Assembly (NCBI GenBank): GCA_023014365.1
Contig: JAEBUN010000009.1
Span: 1,178,001 to 1,242,000 of the forward strand
From: Lepiota brunneoincarnata
Lineage: Eukaryota > Basidiomycota > Agaricomycetes > Agaricales > Agaricaceae
Length of the DNA stretch: 64,000 nucleotides
Direction of reading: 5' to 3'
Shown here: one piece after another, positions 21,627-34,057 of the stretch
How positions within the stretch are numbered: position 1 is the first letter of the stretch
How the letters are laid out: each line of letters starts with the position of its first letter
The notes under the pieces: model-generated
Database searches by the model: none
Told to the model about the DNA's origin: nothing
Seen by the model: only the letters and a program-made list of their open reading frames with translations
Made by a program: the position numbers and the translations under genes

Positions 21627-22801
21627 ATGTCCTTCCGCTCGAGGCCAAAATCCATAGAACGCTCCCCCCACTCTCGGGACTATCACATGCATCACCGCGA
21701 ACGCAGTCGCAGTCGAAGCAAGGACAGGAGTCATAGTCCGCAACGAGCAAGGTCCAGAGACAGGGGCCGGTGGGATGGAGAACAAGATAGACGTAAACCT
21801 TCGAGGTCTAGGTCAAGAGAAAGAGGTCGATACCATCGGATCTCACGCTCTAGGTCTCGTTCTCGCCAGCACCGGCGACGCGGACCCCGATCCCCTTCAC
21901 ATTCCCGGTCTCGCTCGCACTCAAGAGATCGGAAGGTGAAGCGGAAACGAAGGCGCTCAGCTTCGTCGTCGTCAAGTAACAACAATTCGGAGGACGACCG
22001 AAAACGACGAAGGAAAGAAAAGGTAAGACGTAAAGAAAGTAGAGAAAGGAAGAAGGAACGAAAGAGAGAGAAGAAAGAAAAGAAAGAGAAGGTGTGCAGT
22101 CAATCGTGATTGTGCATTCCTAGTCTCATCACTCAATTACAACCCACAGAAGAAAGGCAGTTCCTCGTCTCACTTGGGGGAAACACGGTATAATTACCGA
22201 AATTGAGTATGTCTCCATGATTCTTCGGCACTTTACCTGGAACTGAGATATGTTCCAGCCTCTTTACCAAGGGCGCAGAATTTCACGCATGGCTCGTAGA
22301 AGAGCGCAAAATCAATCCCGAGACCCTTACGAAAGACCAAGAGAAAAAGGAGTTTGCTCAATTTGTTGAAGACTATAACACTGGTACGTTTACTTGTTCT
22401 CTGGGACATATATTGGACTTCTATATTCTACCCCTCTAGCAACTCTTCCCCATGAAAAATTCTACGACATGGCAAAATACGACTTGCGCATGAACGCCCT
22501 TCGTCAAGGGGGAGTTTTTACCACCTGCTGACGACTCCTACGACCCCGAAGCAGACATGCGTGTGCTGAGCGGCTCCCATAAAAAGAAAGCCGCCGAGAG
22601 GGAATCCTATATGTCACGAGACCAGTTGGAGGAGTTGCGGAAGGTACAAAACGAGCGAACTCAGGTAAGTGTTCATGATATTTGGTCCTCTGTTCAGTTT
22701 ATCGACCCGTCCTGCAGATCAGCAAGATGAAGCTGCTGGGCATGGACGTAAAGCAAAATATGGGTGTTCGTATGGATGGGACTTCTTTTGATGATCTTTG
22801 A
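21627..22801 (+). CDS. Arg/Ser-rich nuclear protein, SCI1-like C-terminal domain
   Basis: The N-terminus is an RS domain (MSFRSRPKSIERSPHSRDY onward, repeated RSRSR and HSRSRSHSRDR), then a very basic Lys/Arg/Glu coil. Downstream exons (about 22150-22206, 22259-22383, 22440-22664, 22718-22801) encode WGKHGIITEID, EFHAWLVEERKINPETL, FAQFVEDYNTATLPHEKFYD and the end KLLGMDVKQNMGVRM. The EFxxWLxEER block resembles the style cell-cycle inhibitor 1 (SCI1)-like family; RS domains point to a splicing-associated nuclear role. Two frame steps each fit one extra base in a run: CTTGGGGG at 22173-22180 and GGGGG at 22508-22512. All introns have GT/AG ends. The family link is moderate; the gene itself is well supported. 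Confidence 0.72.
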
Positions 22802-23390
22802 ATGCTGCGTCTGTAAATCGAAATACGTGACAGTATTATAATTCTGATTATCTTCCCTGCCGGTGCCCTTGACGCGTACCTCCCTTCTGCCATAGCTCTT
22901 GCGAATCGAACATGCTTGTCCCACGTCACCGCCCCTCAACCACCCCCCCAGGCACTGCACCCGGTGTTCATGAGACCGGTGGCCTACCGCTCTTGCCACC
23001 CTGCAGTCGACCTCATTTCCTTGCAGACCAAACGATCACGATCTTTGCACTTATCTTTTCATCAGCGCCAGCATTTCATTCAAATTTTCAACCGTGGGCG
23101 TCTCTGGTAACTCAAAAATGATATTACAGGAACCTGCGGAAGCCCCCTATTCCCCACCATGACATCAAACACGAAGATGGGGCTGTATTCGTTGGCCAGT
23201 TCTGAACGCACCGCGACGATGTCATTCTAGTACCCATACCCACTCTTACCTAATTACAAGAGCTCTGCACCTGGCTCAACTTGGGAAAGGGGCTTGGGTA
23301 TTAAGCTCGTTGCTGATTGAACAAACTTACGGTTACTCCACATCTAGGGTCTCGACTCCCCAGTCAAGTCACCCTTAAACTCCTCAAATC
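22802..23390. other. Intergenic region
   Basis: About 590 bp after the SR-rich gene, with nothing recognisable. Confidence 0.4.
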
Positions 23391-23406
23391 ACGCGTTTGA
23401 ACAGCC

Positions 23407-23760
23407 TTGTCGATGCCTTTGTCTAAACAATACCGATCCGATTGGATGCCGTTGCAACCACACCCCTCAGTCCGCTGTAAGCACCGCGATGGGTCACTGC
23501 GCAACCCACTCAAGCCCCACACAATCGAGATTTTCGATTTGGTATTACGCGCTAATCGGGGACACTCGTTCCCCGAATGGATAGACACTCTCTCCTTTAG
23601 GATTCCTCATGCCACAACTTTGCTAGCTGAAGACGAAACCGCTTCGCTAGTTGGATATAACACCTCCGACCCTTTGATCGATGGATCCGTCCTACCCGGC
23701 CTTGTATCGTTTCGAGTGAGTGATTTTTACTCGTTCCAAAACGCCTGCCTGACATTGTAG
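23407..23760 (+). CDS. Unrecognised open frame, possible exon of a hypothetical gene
   Basis: An open frame of 117 codons with ordinary protein composition (HTIEIFDLVLRANRGHSFPE, LAEDETASLVGYNTSDPLID). A possible GT donor lies near its end (GAGTGAGTG at about 23715). No family is recognised and neighbouring exons are not evident. It could be a chance ORF or part of a decayed gene in this relic-rich interval. Confidence 0.25.
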   Translation: MSMPLSKQYRSDWMPLQPHPSVRCKHRDGSLRNPLKPHTIEIFDLVLRANRGHSFPEWIDTLSFRIPHATTLLAEDETASLVGYNTSDPLIDGSVLPGLVSFRVSDFYSFQNACLTL

Positions 23761-24389
23761 CTGCCAAAAGTTTCTCAGGCTACGGAGAATTACCGTCCCG
23801 AATACTGTCGGCCGTGTTAGCTACCCGACCCCTCGCATGGGCTTCATGGAAGTTTAAATGGAAGCTAGAGAATCCGACGACGGGCAATTTGAAGTTGAAC
23901 TTGGAAGGAGCATGGTGCAAAGAAACCGGTTCGAGCACTGCGACATAAAGGAGGCATTCACCACCCCATGGTAAGAACGGGTGAGTGATGGCCCACTACT
24001 TGAGCTTGGGAAACCACGTTTTTATATTTGGTAAGCCCAGGAACTCAAGGGGAAAACGTCTTCCTGGATAACTGTCTACAGCGAGCATGCAAGCGCAGTC
24101 ATGTCTACCGGTAATCCAAGTCACAGGGTTCCGCTAAATCTGAAGGGATGCTGGGCTCTCGCCGTAATGATGTTACGCAAGTACTGCCAAATGCTTGGAC
24201 GATTTCCAGAACGTATGTTCGTCGCCTTGGTCTCAAACTTCGATATAAGTGCCACCATAACCGCAGTCCTTTATTCAACCCCCCCCCACGACAATTACTC
24301 GGTAGAGTTTCTACGTTCCATTAATTCATACAATCGTGTGGTAAATGTCTATTTCCACAGATGCCCTGGGCTGTCCACGTACATACTTG

Positions 24390-24620
24390 AACAAAACCTC
24401 CGGATCCGCACAAGCTACGCAGCCGCTCAGTCTCGAAACATATCGTCACCTCAAGCCACCTTGGGGGATCGGGTTTACCCAATTATATATGACCTCCCTT
24501 CCGTAGAGGGCAGTGATCTTGTGTCCTTCTGAACGTGTATGGCGAAAACAAGAACTCCGCCATCGAAGCTGCGTTAAACCTGTTACCTGTCATCGAGTTG
24601 CTGGATATGATAGACATATC
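24390..24620 (+). pseudogene. K0: relic of the kinase-like gene family
   Basis: This stretch aligns by eye with K1 (26290-26610). CAAGCTACGCAGCCGCTC at about 24407 matches CAAGCTACGCAACCGCTC in K1. GACCTCCCTTCC, then GCTGCGTTAAACCTG and GCTGGATATG follow in the same order. The interval between landmarks is shorter than in K1, so part of the central region is deleted, and no frame stays open. It is the most decayed of four copies in the window. Confidence 0.6.
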
Positions 24621-24673
24621 AGCGCCAACATACACGAAACAATTCATTATCAAATGCCTTTGAGAGTGTCCTT

Positions 24674-25717
24674 TCATATCGTACAAGATATATCATTATA
24701 GCGAGAATGAATCCTGATTGGATATCCCTGACACAGTTTAGTTTGATTGGCAGTGAACAACTTGATGTACATGGCACTATGACCCTCAATCTGCAACGGT
24801 TAGCTTCATGATGAATTAGAATGATACTATATGTTTCGCTCACCATTATTACCCATAAGACCAGCCTTTCTCATGCTATACACAAACACAGCAAGGAAGA
24901 GCTCTCTGAAAGTCTTCTCCGGTAATATCCCAGTCCCACTTGAGAAATGATAGTTCACGGGATAGTTAAGATCGTTCCACAGTGTGTTACCCGGTCCAGT
25001 CGTATAGTCCAACACTATCATGTGCTGATAATCGAAAAGCACAACAACACCGCACTGGCCACTGTACTTGCTTGCCTGCTTTGAGGCGATGGCAGCATTG
25101 TCCAACAGTGCAGTCTGCACACCGGGAGGGATGTTATTGATGATTTGTTGAGCAGTACGAGTATTAGAGACAAGGGCGTCTTTCGTCCAGTCATCAGTCT
25201 CTCAGAGTGTTCCTAACCAGCAGATGGCACGTTAAGCTCCGGTTTTGAAAGGATAATAAGTAGCTACCACCTACGTGCGTTTGTACTCTAAGATTAAGAT
25301 AGTTTTCCCATTGACAGCATACTTGATGTCTGGGCGAGAGGTGCCAGTGGTAGACTGCCCAACACACTCCAACTGGGTGACTGGATGACCAATAGTGGGG
25401 AAAAGACCTCGTTCTATGATAATATTGACAACATGAAGAAGGTACAGCGCGGATGCCCTCTCGATGTCACCCTCGGTCAGAAGGTTGTGACTGGCTTCAG
25501 TCGCAATCTCATTGTCATTGACAACATTGAGAGCATACTGAAGAGCGGGGGACTGAAAACATGTATCGAAGGTGTTGGCGGGGAAGCTGATGATCGTTTT
25601 CGGGGCTCTAGCAATGCTGGTTGAGTGTCCACTGAATCCAATGGCGTAGTATGGGCCGGGAGCAGAGCCACGGATAGCTGGAAGAGTTGCGCGTACTAGC
25701 TGATGTGCGGGAGGCAT
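24674..25717 (-). CDS. PD-(D/E)XK nuclease-like accessory protein (probably disrupted)
   Basis: From the ATG at 25717 the first exon holds a helix with an acidic residue (EGDIERASALYLLHVVNII). A strand pair follows with RPDIKYAVNGKTILILEYKR: Asp, then Glu-x-Lys about twelve residues later, the hallmark spacing of a PD-(D/E)XK fold. A second block (about 25200-24840) reads DDWTKDALVSNT, SKQASKYSGQCGVVVLFDYQ, HMIVLDY and FRELFLAVFVYSMRKAG. A short last exon ends at 24674. This layout is familiar from accessory gene families in Rhizoctonia-type genomes, whose function is unknown. Between the two blocks (25275-25190) stops and a frame change interrupt the reading, so the gene is likely broken or mis-assembled. 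It is divergent from K1, 225 bp apart. Confidence 0.5.
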
Positions 25718-25942
25718 CGAGTTCTGGGTCGTGAATCGCGATGATGCCGCAGCTTTTGTATGCAGACATCTGTATCAAAGAAAGGAACAATAGGAACAGG
25801 CAAGTGTGACACTCTTCATGGAAGCGGAAGCTGCAAACGAAATCAGAAGAGTCCGCCGAGCGTGAAAGCCGCATGGCAGAATACTCGGTCCGCGCACAAT
25901 CAAAGTGATCATCTGCGGCTGTGTCGTGATACCACATAGACC

Positions 25943-26855
25943 ATGCCATCCGCCGCACCCACAACCCCAAGTCTTGAACAAACCTATTATCCAGAGCAGA
26001 CTCTTCTACTGTTTTCCCAACCTCCACCGGTCCTCTACACTGACAAATGGTGTGACTACGGGGATTCGACCCCCTTGACCGACATCAATGATCGCTATAT
26101 CAAATCCATCGAAGAGCGCGTCACCCTTCCCTCCACTCCTCCCGATCTAGCCATTACACTCAGGGACCGACTTGACTCTAGTCTATACAATATCCCACAC
26201 GTCTGGACTGTCCACATACGCGATGCCTCCAAACCCACATATCCCTCACAACTCGTAGCCAAGATATACGACCCCGTCTGGTTTGGAGACTCTGAATGGG
26301 CAGATCCATTCAAGCTACGCAACCGCTCGGTCTCACAGGAGGTCGAATCATATCGCCTCCTCGAGCCGCTCCAGGGAACTGGCAGTTCCACGATTTTATG
26401 GCCATTTCGTGACCTCCCTCCCAACCCAGCATGACCGGACAGTCAATGTCATCCTGATGGAGCATGTAGAGGGTGAAGGATCTACGTCATCTCGTACCTC
26501 CCGAATCTGCCGACGCCCTGTGTTGCGAACACAAAAACGCGGTCATCGACGCTGCGTTGAACCTGTATTTCGATATCCAGGCCCTTGGTGTCGAGTGCCT
26601 GGATATGCAGCCTCGGAATGTTATTCTGAAGCCTCCGAAACGAGACGGGGGAGACGCAGTACTTGCTCTTCATTGGAGTGCCCGCTCCGTTTTCAAGTTG
26701 AATGGAGGGACCTCGAGATGGTGATGGTGGATTTTGAGATGGTAGAGTTCCACCCACAGGACTTGGAACGAAACAAGGGCCCGGAGCGAGACAATGATAT
26801 CCAGCGAACCAAGCCGCTATACCTTGAGAAGTGGCTTGAGAATCGAATGGTGTAA
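25943..26855 (+). CDS. K1: kinase-like orphan protein, frame-disrupted copy
   Basis: Encodes a protein kinase-like fold of about 300 aa. MPSAAPTTPSLEQTYYPEQT opens the gene. A VAIK-like LVAKIYDPVWF and an alpha-C-like EVESYRLLEPLQG follow. The hinge is VNVILMEHVEG, and the catalytic loop (about 26597-26630) reads CLDMQPRNVIL (Asp, Asn present). The metal-site motif VMVDFEMVEF (about 26720-26750) has DFE in place of DFG. Substrate and role are unknown. Reading switches frame near 26385 (after LQGT), near 26470 and near 26660, so an uninterrupted product is not encoded as assembled. The first break shares its extra base with K2, which suggests an inherited lesion or a missed short intron. K1 converges with MFS-A. 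Confidence 0.6.
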
Positions 26856-27096
26856 TCTTCACACTTGTTGCTAGACAGTGCCATGATATCCACCGTTCTG
26901 TTCAAAGCGATCATGACTAGAAGCCCGACAAACGAAGCTTGGCCGCTGTAGACATTGTGATATACAGAGTATCAATGTGGGGTTTTTTTCTTTTCACGAC
27001 TTCTGTCCAGCAAGAAAAAAACATCGGTCGAGCTCAAACCACAAACGGGTATTCATATGTACATTATTATACACATACATCTAAAAACGCTATTGG

Positions 27097-29433
27097 TCAA
27101 GACTCCGGCATCCCAGCCCTCTCTCTCCATTTTGCCCCATTCCACATCAGGACAGGCCACAGGGATGAAGGTAATGACGCTGTGAGCCGCGAAATAATGA
27201 GCACAAGCGCTTCATAGCCGCTCGAAGAGATGACTCTGACGTACACGAGTCCCGCAAACATAACATTCGACCACTGGAATCCCTACCTGTAAGAATAGAT
27301 GTGAGCGCAGGTCCCTCTATCGAACACAAGTTCTGACCTCTTTGGCAAGAGGGATTCTACCAGCCAACATTCAGCCAACAACGAATAGAGTGGATTATGA
27401 TTGACACACGTGAAAAAACCCAGAGCAAAACCGAACAACTGCCTGAAAAAGCTACTGCAGGGGAAAATTTCAAACCAGGCACGGAAAGGGAGGCGAGTTG
27501 AGAGAGTCATACCTGAAGCACTGACTCACGTCGTTACTCCTATGGGGATAGCAATCGCTGCAGCTGTATGTGAAGCAGACGGATGTGATGATCTGAACTG
27601 TAACCAATCATCTGACTCAAAGCCACGATACCCTTGTTCCGGAGAGCTTACCTCCGAAACACGCTAGAGCTAAACCATCATGAATATTTAAGCCATGCTG
27701 TGTCCCTCGCGGAAGAAGGCTCACCCATCCCAATGCAAGGTGCGATGAACGTGTCCGCATATTGCAATGTGAATCCATCTGCACAGGAGTCATTCACCAT
27801 CCCGATTGCAAGGAAGAAAAAACGACTGACAACTGACAACAAAGAGATCAGTCCACCAATCGCAATAAAATAGCAAGTGCCTTACATGAGCAGTCCGATA
27901 GGTACAATAATCGCCCCCGTCCAGATCCCCTGCAACCGAATTTCGGCTTTGATGGACTCACCCTTCTCCAGTGCTCGACGTCGTGCGCGATAGACCATGA
28001 AATCTGTAACTGGGCCCGAACACAGCTCGCCGAGGTTGCTGTACATGTTAGATACGTATATTACTATGATTTTTTGTTTTGAGGAAGGAACGCACGCGCC
28101 GGTCAACAGACTGATACCAATTGAGAGTCTATAACACACGTGAGCACATAATAAGCGACTATGAGACGTTTTCTCGCACCCAATATGCACTGAATCAAAG
28201 TGGTATACTTCTGCGAATACGGCTGGTACAGCCGTACTCGGGCCAACAGAAGCCAGGCCATACGAGATCGCACTTTTGAGAGACTGTCACACAACCGAAT
28301 AATAACCATACGGAATGCAACTCACTAATAGCAAACGGGCGCGGCGACAGACGGATATCGCAACATCCCGAACGGCCTCATCCAAAAATCTTTCAACCTA
28401 ACCGACCGGTTGGTCTGCATCCGCTTACGGTCGAACAGCTTCAACGAGCGAAGATAGGTGGACGTTTCCATCGGGGGTGGAACGTATGCTTGAAAATTCG
28501 CCAGGATTGCGTCTGGTCTCTTTGACTCGGTTTCCATTGCAGCGGTAAGAGTTAAGCCTTTAGTTGGGCGCACAAAGAGCGTCTCTGGGAGGAAGAAGAG
28601 ACAGATGAGAATAATTGCGGCTGCAGTGGCAGTAATGGTGGTGGTTAGTGAGGTACAAAGTCGAGGGTGAAGGAATACCATTGGCGATGGCTCCAATCCA
28701 AAAACACCATCTCCATCCGAGGTTCCTCGCAACATACCCTCCAATCTGTGCACACAAGAGATTAAATGTTGGCGCCCATCCTCAGTAAGGGAGAACTCAC
28801 AATAGGAGCCGCATGTGCTCCGTTGGTCAACATCAAGGTAAAAAAACCCATTGCCTTCCCCTCTGATGCACATAAAACACATCAGATACGATACCAGCTC
28901 CCAGAACGGTAGACACCGCCGGTCCAAACCCATTGACGGCTCTCACGCAAAGTAGCTGAGTATATGTCTGTGCTTTGGCCGAGCCCACGGCAGATACCAG
29001 TCCCAGAACCGCAGAGAAGAGGTAAATAAATCGACGGCCGTAGACATCAGCAAGAGGTACAAAAAAAAGGGGACCGAGCGCCGTGAACGCTATGGCGGTG
29101 GCCGTTTGGTACGTGGCAGTTACTGGTGAAATATTGAATTCTTTGGCGAGGGAAGTTATGGCTGGGTTGATGATTGTTACGTTTAGTGTTGACACGAGGG
29201 CGAGGAGGGAGACTTGGAGCAGGATTGCGTATTTGAGCCACTAGAGGTTTTCTCAGTAGCAAAGGGGGGTGATGGGAATAAGGATGTACGTTTGGATAGT
29301 TAAGAGGATCTAAAGGCGAGTCCGTTGGTTGAGGGATAAGAGGTAGGCCTTTGCTATCTAACTTGGGGCCATTCTCGATGACCTGAGAATTTACAGAGGG
29401 ACCCTTGGACGAGCTGTCTGGCGAGGCAGCCAT
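27097..29433 (-). CDS. MFS-A: major facilitator superfamily transporter
   Basis: Multi-pass transporter of the fungal drug:H+ antiporter-like MFS type. The ATG at 29433 opens a soluble N-terminus (MAASPDSSSKG, then LPLIPQPTDSPLDPLNYPN). After a short intron, TM1 begins WLKYAILLQVSLLALVSTLN. Signature stretches are TATYQTATAIAFTALGPLFF, the loop 2-3 motif PLADVYGRRFIYLF, GWRWCFWIGAI and LFFLPETLF. SLLTGA and NLGELCSGPVTDF follow, and the end is LMWNGAKWRERAGMPES. Around nine short introns are needed. One base appears to be missing at about 28857 (HQRG/KAMGFF). Exons near 27540-27650 read poorly, so the gene may be decaying. It is paralogous to MFS-B. The substrate is unknown. Confidence 0.75.
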
Positions 29434-29562
29434 GCCAGAGGGGGAGACGTGATGACCATGGCTTCTCTGCTTATATGAACCGAGGAACGGACTTGAAGTG
29501 GGGCCTGGCGGAAAGAGGTTATATATCAGTGTGTATTTGCAAACGTACATTTATTCATTCAT

Positions 29563-30467
29563 TCATTCATCCAATATGTGTCTGACAGCCAGATAGATTC
29601 GCCGCTCCTTCTCATACTGCCTTACATCCTCGTCAAATCTCCTCCTCGTCTCATCAAACATCCGCTGTTCTTCTTGATACTTCTCCCGCATCTCCTCCCA
29701 TTCGATCCGCATCCTAGCCGTCTCTTCTGCATGTCTCCTCCTCTCCGTCTCATACACCTCCCTTTCCCTCTCAAACCGTTCCATATCCTCCGCAAGCTGT
29801 CTCCGATCCTCGTCTAAACTCACCCTCTGCTCATCCAATCGTATCCTCTCTTGCTCTACTTCCCTCTGCACAGTCCTAAACGCCCTCTCCTCCGCCTTCA
29901 ACCTCTCCCCCTGCTCCTTCGCAACCCGCTTCTCCTCCCCGATCACCTCCTCATCCTCCCTCAGCTGCTGCCGATTCGCCTCCATCAGTACTTTGGCACT
30001 CTCTAGCTCCCGCCACTCATCCTTGATCCTCCTTTTCCAGGTTTTGTATTTTTCTTTTTTGTGTTGCAAGAGATCCCATTCGACACGTAGGCGCTCGTCT
30101 TGGCTTAGGTCGCGGATCTCGTCTCGCGTTCGGGTGGGTGGGTGCGGGAGGGACTTTGGAGAGGCCGGCGTCTTGCCTACACGCGTGTTAATACGACCAG
30201 GTGGTGGTGGAGGTGGTAGCGGTGGAGAATGCATGAATGACCTTCCTCCCCCCTCCTCCTCCTCCTCCTCCTCCAATACCACCACCGAAGAACGTGCTCG
30301 GACCTGGGGATTGAGATGATGAGCCCGCCGACGTTGGCCTGTGAATGATATATATATATCAGTACTCGTTTATGGTCATTTGCAAGAGTGCTCACGACAA
30401 CATCGCCCGGTTCAGTGTTCGGGTTGCGGTCATGGAGAAAGTTGGGAGTTAACAATGCGTCATCCAC
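29563..30467 (-). CDS. Coiled-coil protein with Gly and Pro runs
   Basis: The N-terminus begins MDDALLTPNFLHDRNPNTEP. An intron (donor CGTGAGCAC, acceptor TTCACAG) joins ANVGGLIISIP. A Gly-rich run and PPLPPPPPPGR follow, then a roughly 170-residue charged helix rich in Glu/Arg/Gln with heptad character (residues like ERERE, EEERR) ending YLAVRHILDE at 29563. Reading the join between IISIP and the Gly run requires one or two single-base adjustments in GGA repeats. No enzyme domain is present. It may be a structural or scaffold protein. No family name is offered. Confidence 0.5.
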
Positions 30468-30540
30468 GAAGAAGACTGCCTTGCAACCCTTTCAACGTAA
30501 TCAGTGATGCCAACATTAATAACTAAATACATTTCTATCT

Positions 30541-33299
30541 TTAAGCATACGAGAGGCCCGACGATGCTCTCGACGTTGGCCTCGCGTTTCCATTTCCACC
30601 CCCACCATGAGCGAACGCCCCGGGCGGCGCACCCCACATCGCAGGATCAACATAAGTATTTGGGTCAAATTTCCCAAACGATCCTTGCGACCTCAGCGAC
30701 GAACTCGATTCAGCCCTCTGCAGCCTAGCCCCCCGCAACTCCGACCCCAGACTTCCACCACCTCTATCGCCTCCATCCGAGCGATCAGCCTTTAGCGTGC
30801 TGAACAGAGCAGGTCCAGGCGTCATCCCAGCATTATTGCTCGTATATCCCACCCCGGTAGTGCTTGCACTTCGTTTGTGTTGCACCACCGCTCGATGGTC
30901 GCCATCTTCAGAACCACCATTAGACAATCCTTGAGCAAGAAAGATTTTGGGAGTCCCGCGTCCGATGGGTGACACTTGTGATGGCTCCTGCCGTGGTGTC
31001 GAGTGGGGCATGCCAGAGGACTGGGACTAAATGCGACAAATTGTCAGAAAATATGTGTTAGTTTTGAGCGTGAGGCTTACAGGTGAATAAATATCAATCC
31101 TAATCCCATTCCCACTCGACCCAGTCGTGTCTTGCCTCCCAAGTTGCGGAGGCATTCTTGATCCGCCATTCTTCGGCATAGGTGTCGGTGTATCTATTAA
31201 CGAGCCACTGTTCTTTGTTCGAAGCGGTGCAACTGGCGGTAGCGCAGTCAACGACGAGTTCGACGCCATAGCAGGCCTCATTAGCGCGCTCGAAGACGGG
31301 GGTCTCCCATATACAGACTAACAGTCGCATCAGCAAAGAAGGGATTCACCAAGGCCACAACGGACCAACATTACCTGCGTCCCGGCAGCATTAAGCCTCA
31401 ATTCAGGCGACTCAGGGTCGGGATTCATGGCAAACATCCGACTACTCCCCGACCTCACCGATCTTCCATCCCCATCAAACTGTCCCACAACCGCCCCCTG
31501 TCCACTCTGTCCCTCGAAAAACCTTGGTCGAGCCGGTGTCGTATCCCGACTCGCCGGATTTTCTTTGATCATACTCAGCTTTTTATTTATCGCCCCAGCG
31601 GATTTCGCACTCCTCCCTGATACGCTCCCAGGGCCCCCTCCTCCACCTCCTCCCACGTCCACTCACGAGACTACCGCCAGCACCACCAGCGCCAGTAGGG
31701 CTACCCACCACACTTCCACTCAGGCTCCCGGCGGGCCCGCTCCTCGATTGGCCCACTACAGGTGCATTGAGAATCTCAAACTGCGATGTGCGCGTAGATA
31801 AAGTGTCAAGGGACGCGGAACGTGGTTTGTGAGCTCGCAGATGTGCACGATCACGCGAGCGAATACCACTCGAAATACTTGCTGCCTTGGAATGGCCTGG
31901 TGTTTGGAGTGTTGATGGTCTCGGCGTTGATATGGCTTGTCTTTGCGGTGCTGCAGAGGTATCTTGCGTATTAGGTCCTGTGGAGACGGGTCCCGCTTCT
32001 TCTCCCTCCAGTTCCTCCGTGGTTGGGTCGATGATGATCTTCATTTTTGGCTGCTTGCGAAAACTAAGCTTGCGATACCATGATGTAGCAGTCTTTGCAA
32101 GCGACGGTCGGCGGAAGGTTGATGGTGTGAACTTGACCCCTTTTTTGTTCGGCCGTGCAGGGGTGGTCGAGGCATTGGTGGCGCCCGGGGTTTGCGTACG
32201 GCCGGGGGTTCCGTTTACGATGAAAGTGGTGGGGTGCGGAGGTGTGTGGCCATTGATATCGCGATGCTGTTGTCCAGTTACCCACTCATGTTGGGGAGGG
32301 TTGTTATTATATGCCCGTTCAATGACATCTGCTGGGGGTATCGAGACGGGGTATCGATCCACAGAAGGTGAAGGAATGTTGCATTCAGGTATATTTTCCG
32401 TTCCAGACTGATTATTTATGTCTCCCGTCGAAACTCCATGGCGGGTTGGGGCAGGAAGATTGCTCGCAGTGTTGATGATCGGGACAGAATCAAGGTCGTC
32501 ACCCGAGCTACTTCCGGATTCCTCGTCCGTCTCTGGGTCGTTCGGAGGCGGCCTCTGCGAGGAATGGTTAAGGTGCTGCTGTTGGTGAAGGCCTACCGTG
32601 GGCGCAGCACCAGCCCGCCGCCTTGCCATACTTTCTGCCCGTGCCCTTCTAAACCCAGCATCAAATCCATACCTCCTCCCCTCCTCCCGTGCAGCATCGA
32701 CCAGGTGCTGGTGCCTAGCCTTGCGCGCTTTGCTCCTTGCCCTCGCAGCGGCAGCCTCTGCCTCATCTCGCTGGCCCTCGGCAGCCTGCAATGCCTCTTG
32801 CAAGCTTGTAATGTCGTGCTGGGCATTTTCCAATTGGAACTTGACCAACCTCAATTCCTGTCCCGCCTCGTTTGCCTCGGTCTGGGCTGCCACCCGACTC
32901 TCATTTAATCTCCGAAAACGTTCGATTGTCTCCTGATTTTCCCGTTCAAGTGACGCTATGCGTTGCGTCTCTTGTTCCAGCCGTTGGAGGGTGGTGTATA
33001 GTGTATGCCGAAGGTTGGTTGTTTCATGTTCTTGATCGACGAGGAGGGTTATGAGCTCGCGATGGGAAGGGTTGGCATGTGCGAGTTCACGTTCGCGTTC
33101 GCGCTTAGCTCGTTCGGTAGCGCTGTTTTGTCTGGTTCGTGTAGAGACAATGGGTACGGGTGTGTGGGATCGGTGGGAGTGGGAATGAGAATGGGTGCCA
33201 TTGTGGGGCGTTTGGGGTGATGAGGGCAGTGAAGAGGATGGGGAGAGGAGTTCTGAGCGTGGAGAAGGGGCTTCTATGTGGCTATTGACCGGTAGTCAT
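30541..33299 (-). CDS. Large coiled-coil and Ser/Pro-rich protein
   Basis: Open from about 33280: a Ser/Pro/His-rich lead (SPSSSLPSSPQTPHNGTHSH), then a coiled coil (33100-32650; LERENQETIERFRRLNES, ELRLVKFQLENAQHDITSL). A basic patch and a long disordered region follow to 31680. Later exons (31662-31370, 31330-31080, 31025-30541) keep phase across GT/AG introns and end SRASSGLSYA. A frame step at 31660-31670 fits one extra base in GTGAGTGGACG. The initiator is unclear: the ATG at 33299 is out of frame by one base. Likely a cytoskeletal or polarity scaffold by composition alone; this is a weak inference. Confidence 0.5.
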
Positions 33300-33448
33300 T
33301 AAACATCTTGAGGGTGCTGGGAACGAAGACGCACTTGTCGGATGTTGCACTTGAGCCATGGCGAGGCATTGAGTGAGCAGCAAGCCTCAGAGGAATCTTT
33401 AAACCATTGTCTGCGGGTTAGACCGATAGACCGTGGGAACTACATCAT

Positions 33449-34057
33449 CTATGCTACCATCTGCGGAAAGTCCGGAATGTCCTTCTCCACTATCTCCTTC
33501 ACAACATGGATACTCCTCGGGAACACGTCATCTAGCACAGGCTCTGAATCCACCACGACTACGTCTACACTCCCTGCGGACGACAGCAGCAAGTCAAATC
33601 TACTGCTCAATGTCGGGCAGATGCTTGGTAATGAGCAGTCGGGAGTAGAAGCAATCGTAAAATCACGTTTAAATACGGGCGTCGCTGGTGTATGGAAGAA
33701 TGGGCTTGTAGAGGGGATCGAGAGCACTTGTGATCCGTCCGAATCGTCAACTTCGACTTGGCATACTGTCTTATGGAATGGCGCATCCCAACCCTCGAAT
33801 GAGAATCTTAGGTTGGGGGAGAATGATGGTGCTAGTGCTGTCGGAACTGGACTCGTCTTCTTCATCTGAAGAATATGCGTCTTGTGAGACTGGGGAAAAT
33901 GGACGAGTCGAGGATGAGGGGGAGAATATCTCGTTCTGGTTAAACTCCGGGATTAGCATCAATCGCTCTGCGCTGTACTAATAGATGACCTTACCTCGAT
34001 GACGATCCCAGTCAGTTTATCGCCGGTGGTAGAGATGGCGAGGGAGGAGGCAGGCAT
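33449..34057 (-). CDS. Hypothetical protein (about 185 aa)
   Basis: The ATG at 34057 starts MPASSLAISTTGDKLTGIVI. An intron (GTAAGGTC... to ...CCCGGAG) leads to FNQNEIFSPSSSTRPFSP and an acidic Ser tract (SSDEEDESSSDS). After a C5 run (33818-33822) the frame steps by one extra base into LRFSFEGWDAPFHKTVCQVE. A long beta-like region with STSPFFHTPATPVF and IHVVKEIVEKDIPDF follows, ending at 33449. The family is not recognised. Corrected for the homopolymer, the protein reads smoothly, so I treat it as a real gene with an assembly indel. Confidence 0.45.

Noticed and set aside
24674..26855. Spore-killer or toxin-antidote interpretation of the nuclease-like/kinase-like pair
   Set aside because: No poison/antidote signature or intact pair is visible; kept only as a neighbourhood hypothesis.
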